A DNA stretch of 64,000 bases from Pantoea alhagi (GTDB taxonomy: Bacteria > Pseudomonadota > Gammaproteobacteria > Enterobacterales > Enterobacteriaceae): contig NZ_CP019706.1 of assembly GCF_002101395.1 (NCBI RefSeq), positions 3,410,001 to 3,474,000 on the forward strand, read 5' to 3'. Each line of letters starts with the position of its first letter. Within the stretch, counting starts at the first letter, position 1. The position numbers and the translations under genes are program-made. Below the pieces are notes generated by a model. That model saw nothing but the letters and a program-made list of their open reading frames with translations, was not told the origin of the DNA and searched no databases. Shown here one piece after another: positions 41,427 through 51,088 of the stretch.

Positions 41427-42791
41427 TTAATCGCACTGCACCTTAATCGCCAGGCCACCGCGTGAAGTTTCACGATATTTGGCGTTCATATCTTTGCCGG
41501 TCTCGTACATCGTCTCGATCACTTTATCCAGCGACACACGCGGCTCGCTGGTACGGCGCAGCGCCATGCGCGCCGAGTTAATCGCTTTTACCGAGGCGAT
41601 AGCGTTACGCTCGATGCAGGGAACCTGCACCTGGCCGGCAACCGGATCGCAGGTCAGACCAAGGTTATGCTCCATACCGATCTCTGCGGCAACGCATACC
41701 TGTTCCGGGCTGGCACCTAACAGCTCCGCCAGTCCTGCCGCCGCCATGGAGCAGGCCACGCCCACTTCGCCCTGGCAGCCGACTTCCGCACCGGAGATGG
41801 AAGCATTCATCTTATACAGCGTGCCGACAGCACCCGATGCCAGGAAATAGCGAATGAAAATATCGGGGCTTACCGATTCGATAAAATGGTCGTAATAGGC
41901 CAGCACCGCAGGCACGATGCCGCAGGCACCGTTAGTCGGGGCAGTAACAACGCGTCCACCGGCAGCGTTCTCTTCATTCACCGCCAGCGCAAACATATTC
42001 ACCCAGTCGATAACAATCATCGGATCGTTAGAGTGCTTGCCGGAAGAGACCAGCATCCGACGCAGCGCAGCCGCACGGCGCGGAACCCGTAGCGGGCCAG
42101 GCAGTACGCCTTCGGTATTCAGTCCGCGATCGATACAGTCGCGCATTGTCTGCCAGACGGCAGCAAAATAGCTCTCAATCTCCTGGCGACTATGCAATGC
42201 CAGCTCATTCTTCATCACCAGGCCGGATACAGAAAGCCCGGTTTCGCGGCAGTGCGCCAGCAGCTCTTTCGCCGAGTTAAACGCATAAGGCACCGAAACT
42301 TCATCCAGCACCGGTTCGCCAAAATGCTCGTCATCAACGATAAAACCGCCGCCAATGGAGTAATAGGTTTTACTGTAGATGCAGGTTTCGCCAGCAAACG
42401 CATGGATACGCATAGCGTTCTCATGGCGTGAAAGGTTTTCGCTGCGGAAATTCATGCCGCCTTCGCGCGGAAAATCGACCTCATGCTGACCGTTTGCCAG
42501 CAGCAGACGCTCGCGCTGTTCAACATCACGAATAAAGGCAGGGATCGCATCAATATCCACGCTTTCAGGCGAGGCGCCGGAAAGCCCCATAATAATGGCG
42601 ATATCGGTATGGTGTCCTTTACCGGTGAGCGAAAGCGAGCCGTACACTTCCACGGCGATGCGCGTAACGTCCAGTAACCGGTTATCCCGGCTCAAATCAT
42701 CGACAAACTGTTTGCCGGCTTTCATTGGGCCCAGGGTATGGGAACTCGACGGGCCAATGCCGATCTTAAACATGTCGAAAACGCTAATCAC
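41427..42791 (-). CDS. sdaA: L-serine dehydratase SdaA
   Basis: 454 residues, the E. coli length, from GTG at 42791 (ISVFDMFKIGIGPSSSHTLG) behind AAGGAG; E. coli sdaA also uses GTG. Two-part iron-sulfur enzyme: an N-terminal beta domain with the GPSSSHT serine-binding loop, and the alpha catalytic domain with APTNGACGIVPAVLAYY, the cluster cysteine in GCQGEVGVACSMAAAGL and a third in GLTCDPVAGQVQVPCIERNA. It converts L-serine to pyruvate and ammonia using a labile [4Fe-4S] cluster. Lrp repression is known in E. coli. Confidence 0.96.
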   Translation of the reverse strand: MISVFDMFKIGIGPSSSHTLGPMKAGKQFVDDLSRDNRLLDVTRIAVEVYGSLSLTGKGHHTDIAIIMGLSGASPESVDIDAIPAFIRDVEQRERLLLANGQHEVDFPREGGMNFRSENLSRHENAMRIHAFAGETCIYSKTYYSIGGGFIVDDEHFGEPVLDEVSVPYAFNSAKELLAHCRETGLSVSGLVMKNELALHSRQEIESYFAAVWQTMRDCIDRGLNTEGVLPGPLRVPRRAAALRRMLVSSGKHSNDPMIVIDWVNMFALAVNEENAAGGRVVTAPTNGACGIVPAVLAYYDHFIESVSPDIFIRYFLASGAVGTLYKMNASISGAEVGCQGEVGVACSMAAAGLAELLGASPEQVCVAAEIGMEHNLGLTCDPVAGQVQVPCIERNAIASVKAINSARMALRRTSEPRVSLDKVIETMYETGKDMNAKYRETSRGGLAIKVQCD

Positions 42792-43058
42792 GCTATACGC
42801 TCCTTAACTATTAATCTCGCAGCGAAATGCACTGCCTGTATACCTGTCATGCTTCACGTTAAAGCCGAACGAAAACCCGTTGCGCTGGCTGGCTGCCTGA
42901 ACCTGATTAATGCGAAACACCTCAGAAACTTCCTGATGAGTCGGCGCGCCAAATATAACTATTTTGTGGGAATAGGGAAGTGATTTGGATCGCTAACCCA
43001 GGAAAATTTAGTGAAAAATCACGGAAAGGGTACTTTTTGCCCAACATTTATTTGGTTA

Positions 43059-43643
43059 TCACGTCGCCAGTTCCGGCATTATCTGTAAGCTAAGCTGGCG
43101 GATAATGCCAGCCGTCATGCCCCAGACAAAATAGTCCTGATACCAGGATAGCCAGACCTGATGCATCATGCCTTCACGGTGAATCTCCAGCGACGTATAA
43201 CGTGAAAGACGCAGCGCCTCCTGCAATGGCATTTCAAAAATGGCATCCACTTCATCAGCGCTGGGCTGGAGCGGCAGATCGGGCGGAATAATCCCTACTA
43301 CCGGCGTTACCTGAAAGCCGCTGCTGCTGCCTACCACGGGTAAGGTGCCAATAAGACGCACATCCTGCGCCTGCAGCGCGATCTCTTCCTGTGCCTCACG
43401 CAATGCGGTAAAGCACAGAGAGGGATCGCTGGCATCGCGCATGCCGCCGGGAAAAGCCACCTGGCCTGCATGCTTGCGCAGCCAGGGCGCACGGCGCGTG
43501 AGCAGCAGACCCGGCTCGGGGCGGGCAACAATCGGCACCAGTACCGCCGCCTGGCGACGGGCGGGCAAAAAACCGGGCGACGGCGGTGGAGGCTGGAGCT
43601 GGAAACGGGTCAGAAAACTATCAAGCGTCAGCGGCAGGGTCAT
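43059..43643 (-). CDS. nudL: Nudix hydrolase NudL (YeaB), putative CoA pyrophosphatase
   Basis: 194 residues if started at ATG 43643 (MTLPLTLDSFLTRFQLQ), which aligns with E. coli NudL (192). The start overlaps the end of pabB by 23 bases and lies 12 bases after GGAGG. The Nudix box reads AFPGGMRDASDPSLCFTALREAQEEIAL, split here as GGMRDASDPS and REAQEEIAL, with the CoA-pyrophosphatase-type extension LLTRRAPWLRKHAGQVAFPG before it. It likely cleaves CoA or related diphosphates. Co-transcribed with pabB. Confidence 0.92.
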   Translation of the reverse strand: MTLPLTLDSFLTRFQLQPPPPSPGFLPARRQAAVLVPIVARPEPGLLLTRRAPWLRKHAGQVAFPGGMRDASDPSLCFTALREAQEEIALQAQDVRLIGTLPVVGSSSGFQVTPVVGIIPPDLPLQPSADEVDAIFEMPLQEALRLSRYTSLEIHREGMMHQVWLSWYQDYFVWGMTAGIIRQLSLQIMPELAT

Positions 43644-45003
43644 CAGGCGCACCATCCTCCAGCAACGGTAAAATGCGGCCCAGCTTATGCAACGTCTCCT
43701 GATATTCCAGTTCCGCCTCGCTGTCGGCAACGATACCGCCGCCTGCCGCACAGTAAAGCTGACCGCGTTCCGCAATCAGCGTGCGAATGGTAATGCTGCT
43801 GTCCATTCTGCCGCAGCAGCTCAGATAACCGATGCTGCCGCACCAGGCGTTACGGCGCTGCGGCTCTAACGCTTCAATGATCTCCATCGCCCGTACCTTG
43901 GGGGCACCGGTAATCGATCCGCCCGGAAAGCAGGCACGCAGCAGATCGCAGGCGCTCAGCTCCGGCTTCAGGCGGGCGCGGATGGTACTGACCAGATGAT
44001 GTACGGCAGGAAAAGGTTCAACCACAAACAGCTCCGGCACCCGCACGCTGCCTGGCACCGCGACGCGGCCAATATCATTACGCAGCAGGTCGACAATCAT
44101 CAGGTTCTCGGCACGATCCTTTTCCGATTCCGCCAGTTTGCGCGCCTGCAACCGATCGGCCTGCTCGTCCGCCAGACGCGGCAGCGTTCCCTTAATGGGC
44201 CGGGTTTCGATAACATCGTGCTTTAACGAAAGGAAACGCTCCGGCGACAGGCTAAGAATAACGCTATCCGGCAAACGTAAAAAGGCGCTAAAGGGCGCAC
44301 GGTTGCTCTCATTAAGTCGCTGAAACGCCTGCCATTCATTGCCTTCATAGCTTGCCTGAAAGCGTTGCGCCAGATTGACCTGATAGCAGTCGCCAGCCTG
44401 CAGCCAGGCCTGAATACGCTCGAAACGCTCACGGTAGCCTTCCGGCGTCATGTTTGACTGCCAGCGGCGGGTCAGACGAAACGGCGCAGCGATCGGTGGC
44501 GGCAGGTTATTCAGCCAGCGCAGCCGCGCATCTGCGGGCTGATGATCGACCAGCGTAAGCGTTTGATGCTGATGATCAGCTATCAACGCCCAGTTATAGA
44601 TGCCCGTCGCCATATCTGGCGTGGCGATATCCGCAATGGCCTGCTGCGGCAGGCGTTCAAACCGGCGCCCTAAATCATAACCAAACAGGCCAAGCGCGCC
44701 GCCCTGAAACGGCAAATCGTCACGCGGCGCAACCGCAGAGAGCAGGCTGGCCTGCTCTGCCTGCAGTAAGCTCAGCGGATCTGCTGCTGATTCGGTGACA
44801 ACGTCACCTTTACGGATGCGGGTTACCTCTCCGTGTGTCTCCAGCGTGGCAACAGGGTCAGCCACCATAATATCGAAACGGCTGTCAGGATGGTCGGCAG
44901 AACCGGAGCTGAGCAGCATCGCCCAGGGCAAATGGGCGACGCGACCAAAGAGTTCAGAAAGCGCATCAGGTGTATAGGGTAAAGCGTGGTAGACTACAGG
45001 CAT
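43621..45003 (-). CDS. pabB: Aminodeoxychorismate synthase component I (PabB)
   Basis: 460 residues from ATG 45003 (a GTG just before it is possible). Chorismate-binding family: N-terminal domain to about 190, then the catalytic core with CYQVNLAQRF, ETRPIKGTLPR, ENLMIVDLLRNDIGRV and the active-site end FPGGSITGAPKVRAMEII, SSITIRTLIAE, AAGGGIVADS. With PabA it makes 4-amino-4-deoxychorismate for folate. Lys in PIKGT is the PabB-type residue that distinguishes it from anthranilate synthase. nudL overlaps its 3' end. Confidence 0.94.
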   Translation of the reverse strand: MPVVYHALPYTPDALSELFGRVAHLPWAMLLSSGSADHPDSRFDIMVADPVATLETHGEVTRIRKGDVVTESAADPLSLLQAEQASLLSAVAPRDDLPFQGGALGLFGYDLGRRFERLPQQAIADIATPDMATGIYNWALIADHQHQTLTLVDHQPADARLRWLNNLPPPIAAPFRLTRRWQSNMTPEGYRERFERIQAWLQAGDCYQVNLAQRFQASYEGNEWQAFQRLNESNRAPFSAFLRLPDSVILSLSPERFLSLKHDVIETRPIKGTLPRLADEQADRLQARKLAESEKDRAENLMIVDLLRNDIGRVAVPGSVRVPELFVVEPFPAVHHLVSTIRARLKPELSACDLLRACFPGGSITGAPKVRAMEIIEALEPQRRNAWCGSIGYLSCCGRMDSSITIRTLIAERGQLYCAAGGGIVADSEAELEYQETLHKLGRILPLLEDGAPDDPAADA

Positions 45004-45164
45004 CACTTTTAGCAGCGTTAGTGGTGGTCAAACGGCAAGCCTGGCATATTTTTTCGCTGCTGGCATCTGTTTGTTTACCGTAAAATATTCATGCGGCTGA
45101 CCAACCCAACGCGCGGGAAGTTCAGGCACGTTGTTGTCCGTTTCAATTAATAACAGGAGCCATT

Positions 45165-45353
45165 ATGTCTACAGGTTTACCGGCGTTAAGCCATGAACAG
45201 CAGCAACAGGCGGTGGAGCGTATCCACAAACTGATGGCCGAAGGAATGAGTAGCGGAGAGGCCATTACCCGTGTGGCCCAGGAGATCCGCCAGACGCATA
45301 CTGGCGGACATGTCGCAGCACTCTTCGAAGAAGATGAGGATGATGAGGCCTGA
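45165..45353 (+). CDS. yoaH: UPF0181 protein YoaH
   Basis: 62 residues (MSTGLPALSHEQQQQAVERI...), a helical small protein with a very acidic tail (FEEDEDDEA), matching E. coli YoaH. AGGAGCC stands before the ATG. It is divergent from pabB. Its TGA is immediately followed by the TCA (stop of yoaB on the other strand), so the convergent genes touch with no spacer. Function unknown. Confidence 0.9.
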   Translation: MSTGLPALSHEQQQQAVERIHKLMAEGMSSGEAITRVAQEIRQTHTGGHVAALFEEDEDDEA

Positions 45354-45707
45354 TCAGGCGGGATTGAGCGCGGCAATAATTTTAATTTCTACTTTATATT
45401 TTGGGTTCATTAAACCGGCCTGAACGGTGCAGCGCACCGGGGCATTGTCTGGTGAAACCCAGGCATCCCAGGCCCGGTTCATCGCGGCAAAATCCGCTTT
45501 ATCAACCAGAAAAATAGTGGCGTCCAGAATGCGGCTTTTATCTGAACCCACGCGAGTCAGCAACCGGTCGATAACCGCCAGCGCATTCGCCGTTTGCGCT
45601 TCAGCATCTTCATCCAGATTCTCCGGCACGCTGGTGTAATAGACGGTATCGTTGTGGATCACCGCTTCCGACATACGATGTTCAGGATCAATACGGGTAA
45701 CTGACAT
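45354..45707 (-). CDS. yoaB: RidA/YjgF-YER057c family protein YoaB
   Basis: 117 residues of the RidA fold, close to E. coli YoaB (114). Conserved segments: YYTSVPENLDEDAEAQTANA, SRILDATIFLVDK, AAMNRAWDAWV, and PVRCTVQAGLMNPKYKVEIK, which contains the Arg of the ligand pocket. True RidA proteins hydrolyse reactive enamines/imines such as 2-aminoacrylate; YoaB-type members share the pocket Arg but their own substrate is not settled. AAGGAAATAAGC precedes the ATG. Confidence 0.9.
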   Translation of the reverse strand: MSVTRIDPEHRMSEAVIHNDTVYYTSVPENLDEDAEAQTANALAVIDRLLTRVGSDKSRILDATIFLVDKADFAAMNRAWDAWVSPDNAPVRCTVQAGLMNPKYKVEIKIIAALNPA

Positions 45708-45859
45708 AGCTTATTTCCTTATTCCGTTTTTTCGCCGTTAGCCTGGCACAGTTAAGCCTGCGCTGTCATTAAAATGAGGACGGGGTGATGCTTTTGCCGC
45801 CAGCCGCTCGAATTATTTCAGGTATAATCAGGCCGTTTTAACGCAACCAGAGAGGATAT

Positions 45860-47770
45860 GTGGCAGACGATTTTGCAGCCGATGGCGCTTTAGCGCAGGC
45901 AATACCCGGTTTCCGGCCGCGTGAGGCGCAGCAGCAAATGGCCGTAGCGGTCACGCAGGCGATTGAGCATCGCGGCGAGCTGGTAGTAGAAGCGGGAACC
46001 GGCACGGGAAAAACCTACGCCTACCTGGTGCCGGTATTACGTGCCGGCAAGAAAGCGATTATCTCCACCGGATCAAAAGCGTTACAGGATCAGCTTTACA
46101 GCCGCGATCTGCCAAAAGTGGCGAAGGCGCTGGCGTATAAAGGTAAAACGGCGTTGCTGAAAGGGCGCTCTAACTATCTTTGCCTTGAACGGCTGGAACA
46201 GCAGAGCATGACCGGCGGCGAGCTGACCGTCCAGACCCTCAGCGATCTGGTTTATCTGCGCCGCTGGGCCAGCGAAACGTCGGATGGCGACATCAGCGGC
46301 TGTAGCGGCGTGGCGGAAGACAGTGCAATCTGGCCGCTGGTGACCAGTACCAACGATAACTGCCTCGGTAATGATTGTCCGCTCTATAAAGATTGCTTTG
46401 TGGTCAAGGCGCGTCGTCGGGCGATGGATGCCGACGTAGTGGTGGTTAACCACCATCTTTTCCTGGCAGATATGGTGGTTAAAGAGAGTGGATTTGCTGA
46501 ACTGATCCCCGAAGCGGACGTGATGATCTTCGACGAAGCGCATCAGGTGCCCGATATCGCCAGCCAATATTTTGGTCAACAGCTCACCAGCCGACAGCTG
46601 CTGGATCTGGCGAAAGATATTACCATCGCCTATCGCACCGAAGTGCGCGACGTCCAGCAATTGCAAAAAGCGGCCGACCGGCTGGCGCAAAGCGCTCAGG
46701 ACTTCCGTCTGGCGTTAGGCGATCCCGGTTTTCGCGGCAATCTGCGCGAGATCCTCAGTGACCGTGATGTACAGCGCGCCCTGACATTGCTGGATGATGC
46801 GCTGGAGCTGTGTTATGACGTGGCGAAAATGTCGCTGGGACGCTCGGCGCTGCTGGACGCCGCCTTCGAGCGGGCTTCACAGTATCGTAATCGCCTGAAG
46901 CGATTAAAAAATATTAGCGAGCCTGGCTTTAGCTACTGGTATGAATGTAGTTCGCGACATTTTGTGCTGGCGCTGACGCCGCTTTCGGTTGCCGAGCGCT
47001 TTCGTGAAGTGATCAGCGAACGCCCGGCTGCCTGGATCTTTACCTCTGCCACGCTGGCGGTAAATGAAAAAATGACCCACTTTATGGATCGGCTTGGCGT
47101 GCATCAGGCGCAAAGCATGATCCTGAACAGTCCGTTTGACTATGCGCGTCAGGCTTTGCTTTGTGTGCCGCGCGATCTGCCGTCGCCTAACCAGCCGGGC
47201 GGGGCTAAACAGTTGGCGCGCCGCCTGCTGCCGCTGATCGAAGCGAATAATGGCCGCTGCTTTTTCCTCTGTACTTCGCATCAGATGATGCGTGCGCTGG
47301 CGGAGGAGTTTCGCGCCAGCCTGACGCTGCCGGTGCTGCTGCAGGGCGAAACGGGCAAAGCGCAGCTGCTGAAACAGTTTATTGAGGCGGGCAACGCGCT
47401 GCTGGTGGCAACCAGCAGCTTCTGGGAAGGGGTAGATGTTCCCGGCGATGCGCTGTCGCTGGTGATTATCGATAAACTGCCCTTTACCTCGCCAGACGAT
47501 CCCCTGCTAAAGGCGCGTATGGAGGATTGCCGCCTGCGCGGAGGCGATCCTTTTGATGAGGTGCAGTTGCCCGATGCGGTGATCACCCTGAAGCAGGGCG
47601 TTGGACGCCTGATCCGCGACGTGGAAGATCGTGGCGTGCTGGTTATTTGCGATAACCGCCTGGTCATGCGGCCTTATGGCGCAGTATTTCTTAATAGCCT
47701 GCCGCCCACGCCACGTACCCGCGATCTGCAGCAGGCGGTCAGCTTCCTGCATCGTCCCGATGAGAAGTAA
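45860..47770 (+). CDS. yoaA: DinG-family DNA helicase YoaA
   Basis: 636 residues (E. coli 636) from GTG at 45860, preceded by AGAGGATAT. Superfamily-2 XPD/DinG helicase: Walker A EAGTGTGKTYAYL, DEAH box MIFDEAHQ, and the iron-sulfur cysteines between them (SGCSGVAEDS, NNCLGNDCPLYKDC), then motif V/VI near the C-terminus (SSFWEGVDVPGD, QGVGRLIRD). In E. coli YoaA pairs with the clamp-loader subunit HolC to help repair stalled replication and resist azidothymidine. tsaB follows 57 bases downstream. Confidence 0.95.
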   Translation: MADDFAADGALAQAIPGFRPREAQQQMAVAVTQAIEHRGELVVEAGTGTGKTYAYLVPVLRAGKKAIISTGSKALQDQLYSRDLPKVAKALAYKGKTALLKGRSNYLCLERLEQQSMTGGELTVQTLSDLVYLRRWASETSDGDISGCSGVAEDSAIWPLVTSTNDNCLGNDCPLYKDCFVVKARRRAMDADVVVVNHHLFLADMVVKESGFAELIPEADVMIFDEAHQVPDIASQYFGQQLTSRQLLDLAKDITIAYRTEVRDVQQLQKAADRLAQSAQDFRLALGDPGFRGNLREILSDRDVQRALTLLDDALELCYDVAKMSLGRSALLDAAFERASQYRNRLKRLKNISEPGFSYWYECSSRHFVLALTPLSVAERFREVISERPAAWIFTSATLAVNEKMTHFMDRLGVHQAQSMILNSPFDYARQALLCVPRDLPSPNQPGGAKQLARRLLPLIEANNGRCFFLCTSHQMMRALAEEFRASLTLPVLLQGETGKAQLLKQFIEAGNALLVATSSFWEGVDVPGDALSLVIIDKLPFTSPDDPLLKARMEDCRLRGGDPFDEVQLPDAVITLKQGVGRLIRDVEDRGVLVICDNRLVMRPYGAVFLNSLPPTPRTRDLQQAVSFLHRPDEK

Positions 47771-47827
47771 TTCCCTGGTGGCTGTGCTAAGATGCGCGCC
47801 GAAAAAAATTTCTCGCCTGAGGTTGTT

Positions 47828-48529
47828 ATGTCCGCGCGAATTTTAGCTCTTGATACTGCTACTGAAGCCTGTTCGGTAGCGCTGTTGCTGGACGGTGTCG
47901 TTGACGCCCATTTTGAACTTTGCGCACGCGAACATACGCAGCGTATTCTGCCAATGGTAGAAGAGATGCTGACGCGCCATCAGATAACGTTGTCGCAGCT
48001 GGACGCGCTGGCATTCGGTCGTGGGCCGGGCAGTTTTACCGGCGTACGCATCGGCATTGGCATTGCGCAGGGACTGGCGTTTGGCGCAGGCCTGCCGCTG
48101 CTGGGTATTTCCACGCTGATGACCATGGCGGAAGCCGCCTGGCAGCATCATGGCGCTCGCCGCGTGCTGGCGGCGATTGATGCGCGCATGGGGGAAGTCT
48201 ACTGGGCGGAATATCAGCGCGCTGATGATGGTCAGTGGCAGGGCGCCGCGAGTGAGGCGGTGCTGAAGCCGGAAGCGGCGCTGGCGCGGATGCAGCAGCT
48301 TTCTGGCGAATGGATGACGGTCGGCACTGGCTGGGCCGCCTGGCCGCATCTGATGGCGGAAAGCCCGCTGACGCTGCACGCCAGCGATATTACCCTGCCT
48401 GCGGCGGAGGCGATGTTGCCGTTGGCGCAGCAGCTCTGGCAGCAGGGCGCTGCCTTACCGCCGGAGCAGGTGGAACCCGCCTATCTACGCAATGAAGTGG
48501 CATGGAAAAAACTACCGGGACGTGAATAG
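47828..48529 (+). CDS. tsaB: tRNA t6A synthesis protein TsaB (YeaZ)
   Basis: 233 residues from ATG 47828 (MSARILALDTATEACSVALL) with GAGG 8 bases upstream; the longer frame lacks a site. ASKHA fold: N-terminal ALDTATEACSVAL, CAREHTQRILPMVEEML and GRGPGSFTGVRIGIGIAQGL. TsaB is the inactive-paralogue scaffold of TsaD and, with TsaE and TsaC, makes threonylcarbamoyladenosine at tRNA position 37, an essential step. Followed after 59 bases by yeaY, as in E. coli. Confidence 0.95.
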   Translation: MSARILALDTATEACSVALLLDGVVDAHFELCAREHTQRILPMVEEMLTRHQITLSQLDALAFGRGPGSFTGVRIGIGIAQGLAFGAGLPLLGISTLMTMAEAAWQHHGARRVLAAIDARMGEVYWAEYQRADDGQWQGAASEAVLKPEAALARMQQLSGEWMTVGTGWAAWPHLMAESPLTLHASDITLPAAEAMLPLAQQLWQQGAALPPEQVEPAYLRNEVAWKKLPGRE

Positions 48530-48588
48530 ACTGGCGGCAACTTATTTATTACGCAATAGTCTAATCAGGCAGGTTTCTGGAGAAAGCT

Positions 48589-49179
48589 ATGCGTAAATAT
48601 CTTAATAACAAAGCAGCTCTGCTGGTAGCTACGCTGCTGCTGGCTGGCTGCGTGACCGTCCCGGATACCGTTAAAGGTCGTTCGCCTGTGCCGCAGCAGG
48701 ATTTGCTGCGGGTTATGAACGCCCCTCAGCTTTATGTCGGACAGGAGGCGCGCTTCGGCGGTAAGGTGGTAAAAGTCACTAACCTTAACGGCCGCACGCG
48801 ACTGGAAATCGCCACTCAGCCGCTGGATGACACCGCGCGGCCCCGATTGAATGCCGCCTCGGTTGGTCGTATCTGGGCCGATATCAACGGCTTTGTCGAT
48901 CCGGTTGATGTGAATAACCAAATGGTAACGGTGGTCGGCACCATCAGGGGCAGTGAAAAAGGCGAGATCGGCAAGGCCAGCTACAACTTTGTGGTGGTAG
49001 ATGTCGCGGGCTATCAACGCTGGCGTTTACAGCAGCAGGTTGTTATGCCGATGCAGCCGATCGATCCCTGGATCTGGTATGGTCCGGGACGTCACCATCC
49101 TGGTTTCTGGGGGCCAGGCCCCTGGGGCAACTATTACAACTCCGGTCCGGTACAGGTGCAAACTATCCTGACGGAATAA
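48589..49179 (+). CDS. yeaY: Slp-family outer-membrane lipoprotein YeaY
   Basis: 196 residues. Lipoprotein signal MRKYLNNKAALLVATLLLAG-C with the lipobox LAGC, the +2 residue Val favouring outer-membrane sorting. The Slp domain follows (VPDTVKGRSPVPQQDLLRVM, GGKVVKVTNLNGRTRLEIAT). The C-terminal 40 residues are rich in Pro, Gly, Trp and Tyr (WIWYGPGRHHPGFWGPGPWG). E. coli YeaY is a sigma-E and stress associated paralogue of Slp. GGAGA precedes the ATG. Confidence 0.9.
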   Translation: MRKYLNNKAALLVATLLLAGCVTVPDTVKGRSPVPQQDLLRVMNAPQLYVGQEARFGGKVVKVTNLNGRTRLEIATQPLDDTARPRLNAASVGRIWADINGFVDPVDVNNQMVTVVGTIRGSEKGEIGKASYNFVVVDVAGYQRWRLQQQVVMPMQPIDPWIWYGPGRHHPGFWGPGPWGNYYNSGPVQVQTILTE

Positions 49180-49202
49180 ACATCCTGGTAGTAATGATTA
49201 GC

Positions 49203-49240
49203 GGCCCGGTCGCATATTATGTGACCGGGCCATTTTATTG
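49203..49240 (+). terminator. Rho-independent terminator after yeaY
   Basis: Perfect 9-bp stem GGCCCGGTC/GACCGGGCC with an 11-base loop followed by ATTTTATTG, 23 bases beyond the stop. Confidence 0.8.
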
Positions 49241-49298
49241 TTAAAAAACAAAAAAATTTAGTGATGGGCTTCGCAGCCTGAACGGCAGGTGTCAGGCA

Positions 49299-49315
49299 TA
49301 CTGGTACAATGAGTT
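49299..49315. promoter_or_regulatory. FadR operator upstream of fadD
   Basis: TACTGGTACAATGAGTT matches the FadR box (AACTGGTC-x-GACCAGTT) and the E. coli fadD operator (AGCTGGTATGATGAGTT) at most positions. It lies about 85 bases before the chosen fadD start. FadR represses fadD until acyl-CoA is bound. Confidence 0.7.
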
Positions 49316-49382
49316 AAAATATTGTTAACAACAGCGGGCCGAGGCTGCGATGGCGAATAAATATGATTTCCGAGGTGAATCC

Positions 49383-51062
49383 TTGAATAAGGTCTGGCTG
49401 AACCGTTACCCCGCCGATGTACCGGCGGAGATTAATGCCGATCGTTATACGTCGCTTATCGATCTTTTTGAGCAGGCTGCCCAGCGTTACGCCGATCGTC
49501 CAGCTTTTATTAATATGGGTCAGGCGATGAGCTTCCGTAAGCTGGAGCAGCGTAGCCGGGCGTTTGCCGCCTATCTGCAGCAAACGCTGGGGCTAAGCAA
49601 AGGCGATCGGGTGGCCATTATGATGCCTAATCTGCTGCAATATCCGATTGCGCTGTTTGGCATACTGCGGGCCGGTATGGTAGTGGTGAATGTAAACCCG
49701 CTCTATACCCCGCGCGAGCTGGAGCATCAGTTGAATGACAGCGGCGCGAAAGCGATCGTTATTGTTTCTAACTTTGCCCATACGCTGGAAAAAGTTGTGG
49801 CGAAAACCTCGGTCAGACACGTTATTCTGACCCGTCTGGGCGATCAGCTTTCGCCCGCGAAAGCCACGCTGGTTAATTTTGTGGTGAAATATATCAAGCG
49901 GCTGGTACCGAAATATAACCTGCCAGATGCGGTCTCATTTCGCAGCGTGCTGCAGCAGGGCGCACAGCTGGATTATTTCCGACCGGAACTACAGAATGAC
50001 GATCTGGCTTTTTTGCAATATACCGGCGGCACCACCGGTGTTGCCAAAGGAGCCATGCTTACCCATCGCAATATGCAGGCTAATCTTGAGCAAACCAAAG
50101 CCACCTATGGCTCACTGCTGCGCGACGGCAAAGAGCTGGTGGTCACGGCGCTGCCGCTCTACCACATCTTTGCGCTGACCGTAAATTGCCTGTTATTTAT
50201 TGAGCTGGGCGGGCAAAATTTGCTGATTACCAACCCGCGTGATATTCCCGGCTTTATAAAAGAGCTGAGCAAATATCCTTTTACCGCCATCACCGGGGTG
50301 AATACGTTATTTAACGCCCTGCTGAATGATAAACATTTCCAGCAGCTCGATTTTTCCGCGCTGCGTCTGTCGGCGGGCGGGGGGATGTCGGTACAGAAAG
50401 CGGTGGCGGAGCGCTGGGAGAAGCTGACCGGGCACTATCTGCTGGAAGGTTATGGGCTGACCGAATGCTCACCGCTGGTTTCGGTTAACCCTTATGATAT
50501 TACCTGTCATAACGGCAGCATCGGTCTGCCTGTGCCCTCTACCGAGATCAAGCTGGTAAATGACAACGGCGTGGAAGTGGGAGCAGGAGAGCCGGGCGAG
50601 CTCTGTATCAAAGGGCCGCAGGTTATGACCGGCTACTGGCAGCGTCCGGATGCCACCGATGAAGTGCTAAAAGAGGGCTGGCTCTATAGCGGCGATATCG
50701 TTACCGTCGATGAAGAGGGCTTTTTGCGTATCGTCGATCGTAAAAAAGATATGATTCTGGTTTCCGGCTTCAATGTCTATCCGAACGAGATTGAAGATGT
50801 GGTAATGCAACATCCGAAAGTGCGCGAGGCGGCGGCCATTGGCGTACCGAGTGACCTTTCTGGCGAAGCGGTGAAAATCTGTATCGTGAAAAAGGACCCC
50901 TCTCTGACCAAAGATGAGTTGATTGCCCACTGCCGTCGTCATCTCACCGGTTATAAGGTGCCGAAAATCGTTGAGTTTCGCGAAGAGTTGCCTAAAACCA
51001 ATGTGGGTAAAATCCTGCGACGCGCGTTGCGTGACGAGATAAATAAAGCGCCTGCCGCCTGA
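49383..51062 (+). CDS. fadD: Long-chain fatty acid-CoA ligase FadD
   Basis: 559 residues from TTG at 49383 (NKVWLNRYPADVPAEI...), with GAGG 8 bases upstream. E. coli FadD (561) also starts with TTG at this place. An in-frame ATG at 49350, behind GAGGCTGCG, would add 11 residues. ANL-family motifs: YTGGTTGVAKGAMLTHRN (AMP-binding), YGLTECSPLVSVNPYD, and GWLYSGDIVTVDEEGFLRIV / RKKDMILVSGFNVYPNEIED (fatty acyl signature), catalytic Lys near the end in KTNVGKILRR. It activates imported fatty acids at the inner membrane. Confidence 0.94.
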   Translation: MNKVWLNRYPADVPAEINADRYTSLIDLFEQAAQRYADRPAFINMGQAMSFRKLEQRSRAFAAYLQQTLGLSKGDRVAIMMPNLLQYPIALFGILRAGMVVVNVNPLYTPRELEHQLNDSGAKAIVIVSNFAHTLEKVVAKTSVRHVILTRLGDQLSPAKATLVNFVVKYIKRLVPKYNLPDAVSFRSVLQQGAQLDYFRPELQNDDLAFLQYTGGTTGVAKGAMLTHRNMQANLEQTKATYGSLLRDGKELVVTALPLYHIFALTVNCLLFIELGGQNLLITNPRDIPGFIKELSKYPFTAITGVNTLFNALLNDKHFQQLDFSALRLSAGGGMSVQKAVAERWEKLTGHYLLEGYGLTECSPLVSVNPYDITCHNGSIGLPVPSTEIKLVNDNGVEVGAGEPGELCIKGPQVMTGYWQRPDATDEVLKEGWLYSGDIVTVDEEGFLRIVDRKKDMILVSGFNVYPNEIEDVVMQHPKVREAAAIGVPSDLSGEAVKICIVKKDPSLTKDELIAHCRRHLTGYKVPKIVEFREELPKTNVGKILRRALRDEINKAPAA

Positions 51063-51088
51063 TGCCGCGAGTATGTTAAGCTATGGAT

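Noticed and set aside
46082..46690. 202-residue minus-strand reading frame opposite yoaA
   Set aside because: Antisense shadow of the helicase gene with no start context.
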